The position numbers and the translations under genes are program-made. Positions 1 to 8,107 of a stretch of 64,000 nt of DNA are shown piece after piece (within the stretch, counting starts at the first letter, position 1; every line of letters starts with the position of its first letter). A model generated the notes under the pieces. It worked only from the letters and a program-made list of their open reading frames with translations. It made no database searches and was not told the origin of the DNA. The DNA lies in NCBI RefSeq assembly GCF_016722785.1, contig NZ_JAEQNE010000002.1, positions 372,001 to 436,000 of the forward strand. The letters are read 5' to 3'. The DNA comes from Ramlibacter monticola. Its GTDB lineage: Bacteria > Pseudomonadota > Gammaproteobacteria > Burkholderiales > Burkholderiaceae_C.

Positions 1-231
1 GACGGCCGCTACATGGTGAACCGGCAGGCGGTGAGCGGCCGGGGCCCGGAGGCCCTTGCCGAATCCATGGCCGAGGCCGCCAAGGCGGGCAAGGACTCGG
101 TCGTGATCATCAGCGCCGACGCCACGGCCACGCACCAGTCGGTCATCACGGTCATGGAAGCGGCCCGGCGCATCGGCCTGAGCCAGATCACCTTCGCCAC
201 GCAATCGTCGGCCCAGGCCGGCAGCAAGTGA
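1..231 (+). CDS. exbD: ExbD/TolR-family biopolymer transport protein, C-terminal part
   Basis: This is the 3' end of a gene that begins before the window; about 76 codons are visible. ExbD works with ExbB and TonB in the inner membrane, using the proton gradient to power outer-membrane receptors. The visible part is the periplasmic domain, with the stretch VVIISADATATHQSVITVM typical of ExbD/TolR C-termini. The N-terminal membrane helix with its conserved Asp is outside the window. Its stop codon overlaps the GTG start of lpxK (GTGA at 228-231). The order exbD-lpxK-Trm112-kdsB-adk is common in Burkholderiales and supports the call. Confidence 0.85.
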   Translation, partial: DGRYMVNRQAVSGRGPEALAESMAEAAKAGKDSVVIISADATATHQSVITVMEAARRIGLSQITFATQSSAQAGSK

Positions 232-1223
232 GCACGTTGCAGCAGGCCTGGCTGCGCCGCGGCCCGCTGGCCTGGCTGCTGTGGCCGGTGTCGCTCGTCT
301 ACGGCGGCCTGAGCGCCCTGCACCGCCGCTCCTACACGTCCGGGCGCCGGCCCGTGGAGGGCGTGCCGGTGCCGGTGATCGTGGTGGGCAACGTGATCGC
401 GGGCGGCGCGGGCAAGACCCCGGTCGTGCTCGCCGTGCTGAAGCACCTGCGCGAGCGCGGGCTGCGCGCCGGCGTCGTCTCGCGCGGCTACGGCCGCAGC
501 GGCGACGAGTGCCGCGAGGTGCACCCGCAGGACGACCCCTCCGTGGCCGGCGACGAGCCCCTGCTGCTGCGGCGCAATGGCGGCCTGCCGGTGTTCGTGG
601 CGCGGGAACGGGCCCAGGCGGCGCGCGCGCTGCTCACGGCGTATCCGCGCACCCAGGTGATCGTCAGCGACGACGGGCTGCAGCACCTCGCGCTCGCGCG
701 CGACCTCGAGATCTGCGTGTTCGACCGCCGCGGCATCGGCAACGGCTGGCTGCTGCCCGCCGGGCCCCTGCGCGAGCCCTGGCCGCGCCGCGTGGACCTG
801 GTGCTGCGCGACGCCGACACGCCCGGCATCGAAGGCCACGTGCTGCAGCGCACGCTGGCCCCGCAGGCGCTGCGCGGCGACGGCGCGCACCGGCCGCTGT
901 CGGACCTGCGCGGCGGCCCGGTCATCGCGCTGGCGGGCATCGCGACCCCGGAGGCGTTCTTCGCCATGCTGCGCGACGCGGGGCTGGAGCTCGAAGCGAC
1001 CTACGCCCTCCCCGACCACCACGAGTTCAGCCACCTGCCGGGCGCGATCCCCAAGACGGCGACGCTGGTCTGCACCGAGAAGGACGCGATCAAGCTGTGG
1101 CGCCTGCGACCTGGCGCCTGGGCGGTGCCGCTGCGGGTGGACATTCCGGCCTCGTTCTGGGCCGACTTCGATCGCCTGCTGGACGCGCGGCTATCATCGC
1201 CGCATGGATCCCCGCCTTCTTGA
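228..1223 (+). CDS. lpxK: Tetraacyldisaccharide 4'-kinase
   Basis: LpxK phosphorylates the 4' position of the lipid A disaccharide at the cytoplasmic face of the inner membrane, the sixth step of lipid A synthesis. The 331-residue protein has an N-terminal membrane-associated helix (about residues 13-33) and a Walker A loop [11 protein letters not shown] at residues 54-64. A Walker-B-like segment [11 protein letters not shown] follows. The length fits the family. The GTG start overlaps the exbD stop, suggesting translational coupling. Its 3' end overlaps the next gene by 20 bp. Confidence 0.95.
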   Translation: MSTLQQAWLRRGPLAWLLWPVSLVYGGLSALHRRSYTSGRRPVEGVPVPVIVVGNVIAGGAGKTPVVLAVLKHLRERGLRAGVVSRGYGRSGDECREVHPQDDPSVAGDEPLLLRRNGGLPVFVARERAQAARALLTAYPRTQVIVSDDGLQHLALARDLEICVFDRRGIGNGWLLPAGPLREPWPRRVDLVLRDADTPGIEGHVLQRTLAPQALRGDGAHRPLSDLRGGPVIALAGIATPEAFFAMLRDAGLELEATYALPDHHEFSHLPGAIPKTATLVCTEKDAIKLWRLRPGAWAVPLRVDIPASFWADFDRLLDARLSSPHGSPPS

Positions 1224-1410
1224 GCTCCTCGTCTGCCCCGTCACCAAGGGGCCCCTGGACTACGACCGCGAGCGCCACGAGCTGCTTTCGCGCAGCGCAC
1301 GGCTCGCCTATCCCGTCCGCGACGGCATCCCCGTGCTGCTGGAAGACGAGGCGCGCACGCTGAGCGACGAAGAACTGGAGCGCCTGCCGGCGCGCACCCC
1401 GCTGGCCTGA
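1204..1410 (+). CDS. Trm112/YcaR-family small protein
   Basis: A 68-residue protein of the Trm112 (UPF0434, YcaR) family. The family includes zinc-ribbon partner proteins of methyltransferases, but the bacterial lpxK-kdsB neighbour has no proven function. Sequence features are the start [18 protein letters not shown] and the later [17 protein letters not shown], both typical. Only one Cys is present (residue 11), so a full Cys4 zinc site is lacking. It overlaps lpxK by 20 bp. A -10-like TATCAT at 1192-1197 lies just upstream of the ATG. Confidence 0.9.
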   Translation: MDPRLLELLVCPVTKGPLDYDRERHELLSRSARLAYPVRDGIPVLLEDEARTLSDEELERLPARTPLA

Positions 1411-1421
1411 ACGCGGTGAGC

Positions 1422-1473
1422 GCCGCACGGCCGCCCGAAGGCGCTCGCCCCCTCCGCTTGCGGAGGGGGGAGG
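1422..1473. repeat. 52-bp intergenic hairpin repeat, copy 1
   Basis: This segment between the Trm112 gene and kdsB matches 13205-13256 at 51 of 52 positions by eye. Its core is an inverted repeat with a 10-base arm CCCCCTCCGC, the bases TT and the reverse-complement arm GCGGAGGGGG. It looks like a dispersed REP/MITE-like intergenic element. There is no T-tract, so a terminator role is not obvious. Confidence 0.75.
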
Positions 1474-1513
1474 AGGAGTCCGCGCAGCGGACGGATCCTG
1501 GGGAAGGTATCCA

Positions 1514-2281
1514 ATGAGCTTCACCGTCCTGATCCCCGCCCGGCTCGCCTCGACGCGGTTGCCGGACAAGCCGCTCGCCGACATCGGCGGCGTGCCGATG
1601 GTCGTGCGCGTGGCGCAACGGGCCGAGCAGTCCGGCGCCGCCCAGGTGGTGGTCGCGGCCGACAGCGAGCGCATCGCGGATGCCTGCAGCCGCCACGGCG
1701 TGCGCGCGGTGCTGACCCGCACCGACCACCCGTCCGGCAGCGACCGCCTCGCGGAGGCCTGCGAGCAGCTCGGGCTGGAGCGCGACGACCTGGTCGTGAA
1801 CGTGCAGGGCGACGAGCCCCTGATCGACCCCGGGCTGATCGATGCCGTGGCCACCCTGCTGCGCGAGCGGCCGCAGGCCAGCATGAGCACGGCGGCGCAC
1901 CCCATCGCCAGCGTCGCCGAATTCGCGAACCCGAACGTGGTGAAGGTGGTGCTGCAGTCCGACGGGCTGGCGCTCTACTTCAGCAGGGCTCCCATCCCCT
2001 GGTGGCGCGACGGCTTCGGCCAGGGCGTCACCGCACTGCCGCAGCCGGCGCCGCTGCGCCACATCGGCATCTACGGTTATCGCGCCGGCTTCCTGCGCGC
2101 GTTCCCGCGCATGGCGCAGGCGCCGGTGGAATCCTGCGAGGCGCTGGAGCAGTTGCGCGCGCTGTGGCATGGCCATCGCATCGCGGTGCACGTGAGCGAG
2201 ACCGCACCGGGGGCGGGCGTCGATACGCCGGAGGACTTGCAGCGCGTGCGCGCCCTGTTCGCCCGGGCGGGATCGCCCTGA
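1514..2281 (+). CDS. kdsB: 3-deoxy-manno-octulosonate cytidylyltransferase (CMP-KDO synthetase)
   Basis: KdsB activates KDO with CTP to give CMP-KDO, the sugar donor for the inner core of lipopolysaccharide. The 255-residue protein shows the nucleotide-binding start [18 protein letters not shown] at about residues 6-23, the conserved [10 protein letters not shown] region and the metal-binding [12 protein letters not shown] motif near residues 95-106. The length is normal for the family. It lies between lpxK and adk, so two steps of lipopolysaccharide assembly are linked here. A copy of a 52-bp hairpin repeat lies directly upstream. Confidence 0.96.
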   Translation: MSFTVLIPARLASTRLPDKPLADIGGVPMVVRVAQRAEQSGAAQVVVAADSERIADACSRHGVRAVLTRTDHPSGSDRLAEACEQLGLERDDLVVNVQGDEPLIDPGLIDAVATLLRERPQASMSTAAHPIASVAEFANPNVVKVVLQSDGLALYFSRAPIPWWRDGFGQGVTALPQPAPLRHIGIYGYRAGFLRAFPRMAQAPVESCEALEQLRALWHGHRIAVHVSETAPGAGVDTPEDLQRVRALFARAGSP

Positions 2282-2288
2282 GGCGTAA

Positions 2289-3056
<768 letters not shown>

Positions 3057-3070
3057 CGCGTCCGCCCGGC

Positions 3071-3087
3071 GGCGGCCTCAGGCCGCC
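3071..3087. terminator. Hairpin between convergent adk and asparaginase genes
   Basis: GGCGGCC and GGCCGCC form a perfect 7-bp stem with the loop TCA (3078-3080), which is the stop codon of the asparaginase gene on the minus strand. It sits at the meeting point of two convergent genes. No T-run follows, so termination is plausible but not shown. Confidence 0.35.
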
Positions 3088-4007
3088 ATCAGTTCCAGCA
3101 TCAGGGCGATCCGCGCCTTCACCGGCGTGAGGCCCTCCGCCGCGGGCAACCGGTCGCCCGCGTGCGGCAGCACCCTTCCCTGCAGGCAGCGCGACGTCCG
3201 CCGCACCGCGACCCCCTGCGCCTGCGCCGCCAGCAGGGCCGACTCCAGCGCCTCGTGCAGCGTGCCGTTGCCGGTCCCGGCGACGACGATCCCCCGCACG
3301 CCGTCGCTGACGAGAGCCTGCACGGTCGCGCCCGTCGCGCCGGCGTGACTGAGGACGATCTCGACCCGCGGCCACTGCGCGGCATCCTTCAGCGCGCCTG
3401 CCCCCGTTCCTTCCGGCCACGCGCGCAATTGCCGCAAGCGTCCTTCCTCCACGTACGCGAGCGGCCCGGCGTCCCCGGAGGAAAACGCGTCGACGCGGTA
3501 GCCGTGCACCTTCTGCACGTCGGCGGCGCCGTGCACCGTGCCGGCGAACACGACGCAGACGCCGCGGGCCAGGCCGGAACCCGCCACCGCCAGCGCGTCG
3601 GCCAGGTTCTGCGGGCCATCGGGGACGACCGCGGTCGCCGGGCGCATCGCCCCGGTCAGCACCACCGGCTTCGACGGCGCCAGCACCGACTGCAGGAAGA
3701 AGGCCGTTTCCTCCATCGTGTCGGTGCCGTGCGTGACCACGAGGCCGGCGACATCGGCCTGGGCTATCCAGTGCGCGCAGCGCTGCGCCAGCGCGCCCCA
3801 GGTGCCGAAATCCATGTCCTTGCTGTCGATCTGCGCGACCTGCTCGCCCTCGATGGCGAAGCCCGCCGGCAGCGGCAGCCCCTCCAGCAACTGGCCCACG
3901 CCGATCTGCGCCGCCCGGTAACCGAGGTTGTCGCCGGCCGAGGCGGCGCGCCCGGCGATCGTGCCGCCAGTCGCCAGTACCACGATTCTCGCGTTGCTCT
4001 CTTGCAT
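3078..4007 (-). CDS. L-asparaginase (type I/II fold), no signal peptide
   Basis: Asparaginases hydrolyse L-asparagine to aspartate and ammonia. The 309-residue protein carries both catalytic threonine motifs: ATGGTIAG at residues 12-19 (nucleophile Thr16) and [10 protein letters not shown] at 92-101 (Thr95-Asp96). GAMRPAT and a Lys at 166 (in DVQK) correspond to the catalytic Lys of the E. coli enzyme. There is no signal peptide, so it should be cytoplasmic. It diverges from lexA, and its ATG lies only 11 bp from an SOS box (4019-4034), so LexA may also influence it. A glutaminase activity cannot be excluded. Confidence 0.9.
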   Translation of the reverse strand: MQESNARIVVLATGGTIAGRAASAGDNLGYRAAQIGVGQLLEGLPLPAGFAIEGEQVAQIDSKDMDFGTWGALAQRCAHWIAQADVAGLVVTHGTDTMEETAFFLQSVLAPSKPVVLTGAMRPATAVVPDGPQNLADALAVAGSGLARGVCVVFAGTVHGAADVQKVHGYRVDAFSSGDAGPLAYVEEGRLRQLRAWPEGTGAGALKDAAQWPRVEIVLSHAGATGATVQALVSDGVRGIVVAGTGNGTLHEALESALLAAQAQGVAVRRTSRCLQGRVLPHAGDRLPAAEGLTPVKARIALMLELMAA

Positions 4008-4018
4008 TCCACTCCAAA

Positions 4019-4034
4019 CTGTTCAAAAATACAG
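4019..4034. promoter_or_regulatory. SOS box (LexA operator) 1
   Basis: CTGT-TCAAAAAT-ACAG fits the proteobacterial LexA operator CTGT-N8-ACAG exactly. It lies between the divergent asparaginase and lexA genes, 77 bp before the chosen lexA ATG and 11 bp before the asparaginase ATG. Confidence 0.88.
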
Positions 4035-4037
4035 ATA

Positions 4038-4053
4038 CTGGATATCAACACAG
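4038..4053. promoter_or_regulatory. SOS box (LexA operator) 2
   Basis: CTGG-ATATCAAC-ACAG fits the minimal LexA rule CTG-N10-CAG and starts 19 bp after the first box. Tandem boxes about two helical turns apart in front of lexA are the classical autoregulatory arrangement. Confidence 0.85.
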
Positions 4054-4111
4054 TCCCGCCATGGCCACCAACGCCCGCATGCCCGCCACCGCAACGGACC
4101 AGGAGTCGTCG

Positions 4112-4783
4112 ATGGAGCCTCCGAAGCTCACGCCACGCCAACAGCAGATTCTGGACCTGATCCAGAGCGCGATCGAGCGCACCGGCGCCCCGCCCACCCG
4201 CGCCGAGATCGCGGAGGAACTGGGCTTCAAGTCCGCCAACGCGGCCGAGGAGCACCTGCAGGCCCTCGCGCGCAAGGGCGTGATCGACCTCGTGAGCGGC
4301 ACTTCGCGCGGCATCCGCCTCAAGGGCGAAGCCTTGCGCGCCATCCAGGAGGCGCGGGTCAAGCAGTTCGACCTCCCCCTGCCCACCCTGCTGCAGCTGG
4401 CCTTGCCGCTGGTGGGCCGCGTGGCGGCCGGCTCGCCGATCCTGGCGCAGGAACACGTGGACAAGACCTACTACGTGGAAAGCGGCCTGTTCCAGCGCCG
4501 CCCCGACTACCTGCTGAAGGTGCGGGGCATGTCCATGCGCGACGCCGGCATCATGGACGGCGACCTGCTCGCCGTGCAGGCCACGCGCGACGCCAAGAAC
4601 GGCCAGATCGTGGTGGCCCGCCTCGGCGACGACGTGACGGTCAAGCGCTTCCGCCGCAACAAGCACCTGATCGAACTGCACGCCGAGAACCCCGATTACC
4701 CGACCATCGTGGTGGAACCGGGCGAGCCCTTCGAGATCGAGGGCGTGGCCGTCGGCCTGATCCGCAACACGATGCTCATGTAG
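4112..4783 (+). CDS. lexA: LexA repressor / SOS-response transcriptional repressor
   Basis: LexA represses DNA-repair genes until RecA filaments trigger its self-cleavage. The 223-residue protein has a winged helix-turn-helix from [12 protein letters not shown] to about residue 70 and an S24-type peptidase domain. Catalytic positions are clear: cleavage bond Ala106-Gly107, Ser141 in GMSM and Lys178 in VKRF, each 22 higher than in E. coli. ATG 4112 is preferred because AGGAG lies six bases upstream and homologues begin here; an upstream in-frame ATG at 4061 would add 17 residues and sit 7 bp from an SOS box. Two SOS boxes upstream imply autoregulation. Confidence 0.97.
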   Translation: MEPPKLTPRQQQILDLIQSAIERTGAPPTRAEIAEELGFKSANAAEEHLQALARKGVIDLVSGTSRGIRLKGEALRAIQEARVKQFDLPLPTLLQLALPLVGRVAAGSPILAQEHVDKTYYVESGLFQRRPDYLLKVRGMSMRDAGIMDGDLLAVQATRDAKNGQIVVARLGDDVTVKRFRRNKHLIELHAENPDYPTIVVEPGEPFEIEGVAVGLIRNTMLM

Positions 4784-4796
4784 TCACCGGCCGCCG

Positions 4797-4842
4797 CCGC
4801 AGGTGGCAGGCGTATGGCGAGGCGCTCGCCATCACCCTGCGG
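4797..4842 (+). terminator. Two-tier hairpin downstream of lexA
   Basis: An inner perfect stem ATGGCGAG/CTCGCCAT (4814-4821 and 4825-4832, 3-nt loop) is enclosed by an outer stem CCGCAGGTG/CACCCTGCGG (4797-4805 and 4833-4842, one bulge). It could end the lexA transcript or be a structured leader of the next small gene. There is no T-tract. Confidence 0.4.
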
Positions 4843-4890
4843 CAGCAGGCCCCACCCCAATCCTGCCTGTGTCTCTCCAGGAGCTGTCAC

Positions 4891-5163
4891 ATGGCAACCG
4901 TCTTGATTTCCCTGTCCCGTCTCGCCGCCGCCTTCCGCGGCCTGCTCGGCGCGCTCGCGCCGCGCGCCACCCCGGCCGCTCCGGCGCGCGCGCTGCCGCC
5001 CCGCCCGGCCCATGGCGAGGCGCTGAAGCCGCTGCGCGTCGTTCGGGTGCTGGAGCCGAGCGCGCCGCGCAGCACGGCCGGCCGAATGGTGATTTCCGGC
5101 CGGCTGGCCGACGTGTGCGCCGAGCTGGATCGCCTGGCGGCACTGGAGGCGCAGGGCTGCTGA
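4891..5163 (+). CDS. Small hypothetical protein, 90 residues
   Basis: I do not recognise a named family. The protein begins MATVLISLSRLAAAFRGLLG, which could be a short amphipathic or membrane-associated helix, followed by a Pro/Ala-rich linker (about residues 27-42). A compact C-terminal part (VVRVLEP...MVISGRLADVCAELDRLAALEAQG) ends the protein. The start ATG has CAGGAG 6-11 bases upstream. It lies downstream of lexA, separated by a hairpin, and its stop lies inside a stem shared with the convergent gene. Real coding is supported by the ribosome site and the neat fit between neighbours; the function is unknown. Confidence 0.7.
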   Translation: MATVLISLSRLAAAFRGLLGALAPRATPAAPARALPPRPAHGEALKPLRVVRVLEPSAPRSTAGRMVISGRLADVCAELDRLAALEAQGC

Positions 5164-5179
5164 GCCCGGCGGGCTCAGC
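5159..5179. terminator. Hairpin between two convergent genes carrying both stop codons
   Basis: GCTGAGCCC (5159-5167) and GGGCTCAGC (5171-5179) form a perfect 9-bp stem with the loop GGC. The forward TGA (5161-5163) and the reverse-strand stop (5175-5177) lie in opposite arms. This is a likely bidirectional end-of-transcript structure, although no T-run is present. Confidence 0.45.
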
Positions 5180-5693
5180 GCGGCGCGCTGCCCGCCAGGT
5201 AGTCGGCCTTCCCCAGGTCCACCCCGTTGTGCCGCAGGATGGCGTAGGTCGTGGTCACGTGGAAGAAGAAGTTGGGCAGCGCCCAGGTGGTGAGATAGGC
5301 CTGCGCCGTCATGGTGCGAGTCTTGTCGCGGCCCACGGGGAAGGTGATCTCCTTGTCCTCCTTGCCGTCGAGCGCGCTCGCCGGCACCGACTGCAGGTAG
5401 TCCAGCGTCTTCTGGATGCGCGCCTTCAGATCGCCGAAGCTCGCCTCGTTGTCCTCGAACTTCGGCGCCTCCACGCCGGAGATGCGCGCCACGCCCAGCT
5501 TGGCCGCGTCGCAGGCGATCAGCACCTGGCGTGTGAACGGCAGCATGTCCGGCGCGAGGCGGTACGTGGTCAGCACCGAGGGGTCGAAGCCGCGCGCCTG
5601 GGCGCTCGCCTCGCCCTTGTCGAGGATGTGGACCAGGTTGCGAAGCATGTGCTGGAACACCGGGACGCTGGCCGCGTACATCGACATCGTCAT
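5175..5693 (-). CDS. DUF1993 family protein (DinB-like fold)
   Basis: A 172-residue protein starting MTMSMYAASVPVFQHML, with LVHILDKGEASAQARGFDPSVL and ATYAILRHNGVDLGKADYLAG typical of DUF1993. The family is related to the DinB/YfiT four-helix metal-binding fold; the biochemical role is unknown. ATG 5693 is chosen because AGGAG lies about seven bases upstream, and the in-frame sequence beyond it does not resemble the family. It is convergent with the 90-residue protein gene, and the two stops share a hairpin. Confidence 0.85.
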   Translation of the reverse strand: MTMSMYAASVPVFQHMLRNLVHILDKGEASAQARGFDPSVLTTYRLAPDMLPFTRQVLIACDAAKLGVARISGVEAPKFEDNEASFGDLKARIQKTLDYLQSVPASALDGKEDKEITFPVGRDKTRTMTAQAYLTTWALPNFFFHVTTTYAILRHNGVDLGKADYLAGSAPR

Positions 5694-5841
5694 GAGCAAT
5701 CTCCTCTTCGTTGAAGGACGCCATCTTAGGAGCCCCGGAAAGCCCCCTGGGGGAGGTCCGTTCTGGCTGCCGCGGGGCGCCGGCAACACGCGCTGGCAGC
5801 GCAGCCATTTCCCCGGCGGCCCGCAAGGCACAATCGAGGGA

Positions 5842-6849
5842 ATGAACATCGTGATCCTCGACGACTACCAGGACGCCGTGCGCAAGTTGCAGTGCGCGTC
5901 CAAGCTGGAAGCCTACCCCGCCAAGGTCTTCACCAACACGGTCAAGGGGATCGGCCAGCTGTCCGTGCGCCTGCGCGACGCCGACGTGATCGTTCTGATT
6001 CGCGAGCGCACCCACATCACCCGGCAGCTGGTGGAGAAGCTGCCGCGCCTGAAGCTGATTTCCCAGACCGGCCGGGTCGGGGCCCATATCGACGTCGAGG
6101 CCTGCACCGAGCGCGGCATCGCGGTCGCCGAGGGGGTCGGCTCCCCGGTGGCTCCGGCGGAACTGACCTGGGCGCTGATCATGACGGCCATGCGCCGGCT
6201 TCCGCAGTACATCAGCAGCCTCAAGCACGGGGCCTGGCAGCAGTCCGGCATGAAATCGGCCTCGATGCCGGCCAACTTCGGCATCGGCCAGGTGTTGCGC
6301 GGCAAGACCCTGGGCGTCTGGGGCTACGGCAAGATCGGTCAACTGGTGGCCGGCTACGGCAAGGCCTTCGGCATGCGCGTGCAGGTCTGGGGCAGCCCGG
6401 ACTCGCGCGCCCGGGCCGAAGGCGACGGCCTGGTCGCGGCGCCCAGCCGCGAGGCGCTGTTCACCGAGAGCGACATCGTCACGGTGCACCTGCGCCTGAA
6501 CGACGAGACCTTCGGCATCGTGCGGCTGGAGGACCTCAACCGCATGAAGCCGACGTCCCTCCTGGTGAACACCTCGCGCGCCGAGCTGATCGAGCCGGAA
6601 GCCCTGATCGCCGCGCTGAACCGCGGCCGTCCCGGCATGGCCGCCATCGACGTCTTCGAGAGCGAGCCGATCCTGCAGGGCCACGCCCTGCTGCGGCTGG
6701 AGAACTGCATCTGCACGCCGCACATCGGCTACGTGGAGCAGGAAAGCTACGAGCTGTACTTCGGCGCCGCCTTCGACAACGTGGTGAGCTTCATCAAGGG
6801 CACGCCCACCAACATCGTCAACCCGGGGGCGCTGCAGGTCCGCCGCTGA
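5842..6849 (+). CDS. D-2-hydroxyacid dehydrogenase family protein
   Basis: An NAD(P)-dependent oxidoreductase of the D-isomer-specific 2-hydroxyacid dehydrogenase family, 335 residues. The Rossmann motif GYGKIG is at residues 161-166. The family catalytic Arg is in NTSRAELIE, and the catalytic His is in TPHIGYVE. The substrate cannot be read from sequence; members act on glyoxylate/hydroxypyruvate, phosphoglycerate and other keto acids. A -10-like CACAAT (5829-5834) ends eight bases before the ATG and the SD is weak, so the message may be leaderless. The next gene, an MFS transporter, begins 34 bp downstream. Confidence 0.9.
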   Translation: MNIVILDDYQDAVRKLQCASKLEAYPAKVFTNTVKGIGQLSVRLRDADVIVLIRERTHITRQLVEKLPRLKLISQTGRVGAHIDVEACTERGIAVAEGVGSPVAPAELTWALIMTAMRRLPQYISSLKHGAWQQSGMKSASMPANFGIGQVLRGKTLGVWGYGKIGQLVAGYGKAFGMRVQVWGSPDSRARAEGDGLVAAPSREALFTESDIVTVHLRLNDETFGIVRLEDLNRMKPTSLLVNTSRAELIEPEALIAALNRGRPGMAAIDVFESEPILQGHALLRLENCICTPHIGYVEQESYELYFGAAFDNVVSFIKGTPTNIVNPGALQVRR

Positions 6850-6883
6850 TGCGGCATGACGCACGACGGAGGACGGACGACCC

Positions 6884-8107
6884 ATGGGCGAACCCGTCAT
6901 TCGTCGTGAAGCGCAGCGAAGTCATTCGTCATCCGCCGCGCTGAGCGCGCCGGCAGGACGCGAGCCGCTTCCCGCCGTCCTCTGGCCGCTCCTGTTCGGC
7001 AATTTCGTGATCGGCACCGGCGTCATGGTCGTGCCCGGCACGCTCGACGAAATCGGCCGCGACCTGGCGGTCTCGATCGCCGCCGCCGGCCAGCTGATTT
7101 CCGCCGGGGCGCTGCTGATGTGCGTGAGCGCGCCGCTGCTCGCCAGCGTGGTCGCAGGCTGGGACAGGCGCCTGCTCCTGGCGGGCGCCATGCTCTGGTA
7201 CGCGCTGCTGCACCTGGCCTGCGCGCTGGCCCCCGGCTTTTCCGCGCTGCTGGCGCTGCGCGTGATCGCGCTGGTGCCCCCCGCCGTCTTCACGCCGCAG
7301 GCCGCCGCTTCGCTGGGGCTGCTGGTGCCAGCGCACCTGCGCGGACGCGCCATCACCTTCATCTTCCTCGGCTGGTCGCTGGCCTCGGTGCTGGGCATGC
7401 CGCTGGGCGCGCTGGTCGGCGGCACGCTCGGCTGGCGCGCCGCGATGCTGATGGTGGCCGCGCTGGCCGTGGCGAGCGCCGCCTGGGTCTGGCGCGCCCT
7501 GCCCTCCGGCGTGAAGCCGCCGGCGCTGTCCTTCGCCGCCTGGCAGGAAACCCTGCGCGCGCGCCCCTTGATGACGGCCGTGGCCGTCACGGTGCTGTCG
7601 GCCGCGGGCCAGTTCGTGCTGTTCTCCTACATGGCGCCCTACTTCCGGCGGAAGCTGGCCCTCGTCCCTGGCGAGCTGAGCCTGCTGTTCCTGTGCTTCG
7701 GCGCCTTCGGCCTGCTGGGCAACGTGCTGATGGCGCGCCACATCGACCGCATCGGCGCCGGCCGGGCGGTGATGACCGGGCTCGCGCTCATGGCCGCTAC
7801 CCTGCTGCTGTTTCCACTGGGCAGCTCGCTGTGGCTGGCGATGCTGGTCAACGTCCCGTGGGCGCTCGGCTGCTTCTCGTCCAACTCCGCCCAGCAGGCG
7901 CGGCTGGTGGGCATGGCGCCGGCGCTGGCCTCCGCCAGCGTGGCGCTGAATTCGTCCGCGATGTACGCGGGCCAGGCGATCGGCGCGGCCAGCGGGGGCT
8001 GGCTGATCGCGCGCGGCGGCATGGACTGGCTGCACTGGGCCGGGCTGGCCGGCCTGTTGGCGGCCATGGCGGCCAGCGCCTTGGCCAGCCGCTTCGCCGC
8101 GCGCTAG
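6884..8107 (+). CDS. MFS transporter (DHA1-type, 12 TM)
   Basis: A 407-residue major facilitator with about 12 hydrophobic segments. The first begins near WPLLFGNFVIGTGVMVVPGT, and a family loop-like stretch DRRLLLAGAMLWYALLHLA follows. This subgroup includes arabinose/drug exporters such as AraJ/YdhP. The substrate is unknown; export of a small metabolite or drug by proton antiport is the usual role. GGAGGA lies about ten bases before the ATG. It may be cotranscribed with the dehydrogenase upstream. Its TAG stop overlaps the reverse-strand TAG of the next gene in the shared sequence CTAG (8104-8107). Confidence 0.88.
   Translation: MGEPVIRREAQRSHSSSAALSAPAGREPLPAVLWPLLFGNFVIGTGVMVVPGTLDEIGRDLAVSIAAAGQLISAGALLMCVSAPLLASVVAGWDRRLLLAGAMLWYALLHLACALAPGFSALLALRVIALVPPAVFTPQAAASLGLLVPAHLRGRAITFIFLGWSLASVLGMPLGALVGGTLGWRAAMLMVAALAVASAAWVWRALPSGVKPPALSFAAWQETLRARPLMTAVAVTVLSAAGQFVLFSYMAPYFRRKLALVPGELSLLFLCFGAFGLLGNVLMARHIDRIGAGRAVMTGLALMAATLLLFPLGSSLWLAMLVNVPWALGCFSSNSAQQARLVGMAPALASASVALNSSAMYAGQAIGAASGGWLIARGGMDWLHWAGLAGLLAAMAASALASRFAAR

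Noticed and set aside
9..1034. 341-codon minus-strand frame over exbD/lpxK
   Set aside because: Antisense shadow of two genes with clear motifs.
4696..6900. 734-codon open frame on the minus strand
   Set aside because: It is antisense to lexA, the DUF1993 gene and the dehydrogenase gene; the composition is that of a shadow frame in GC-rich DNA and no family motif appears outside the embedded DUF1993 protein.
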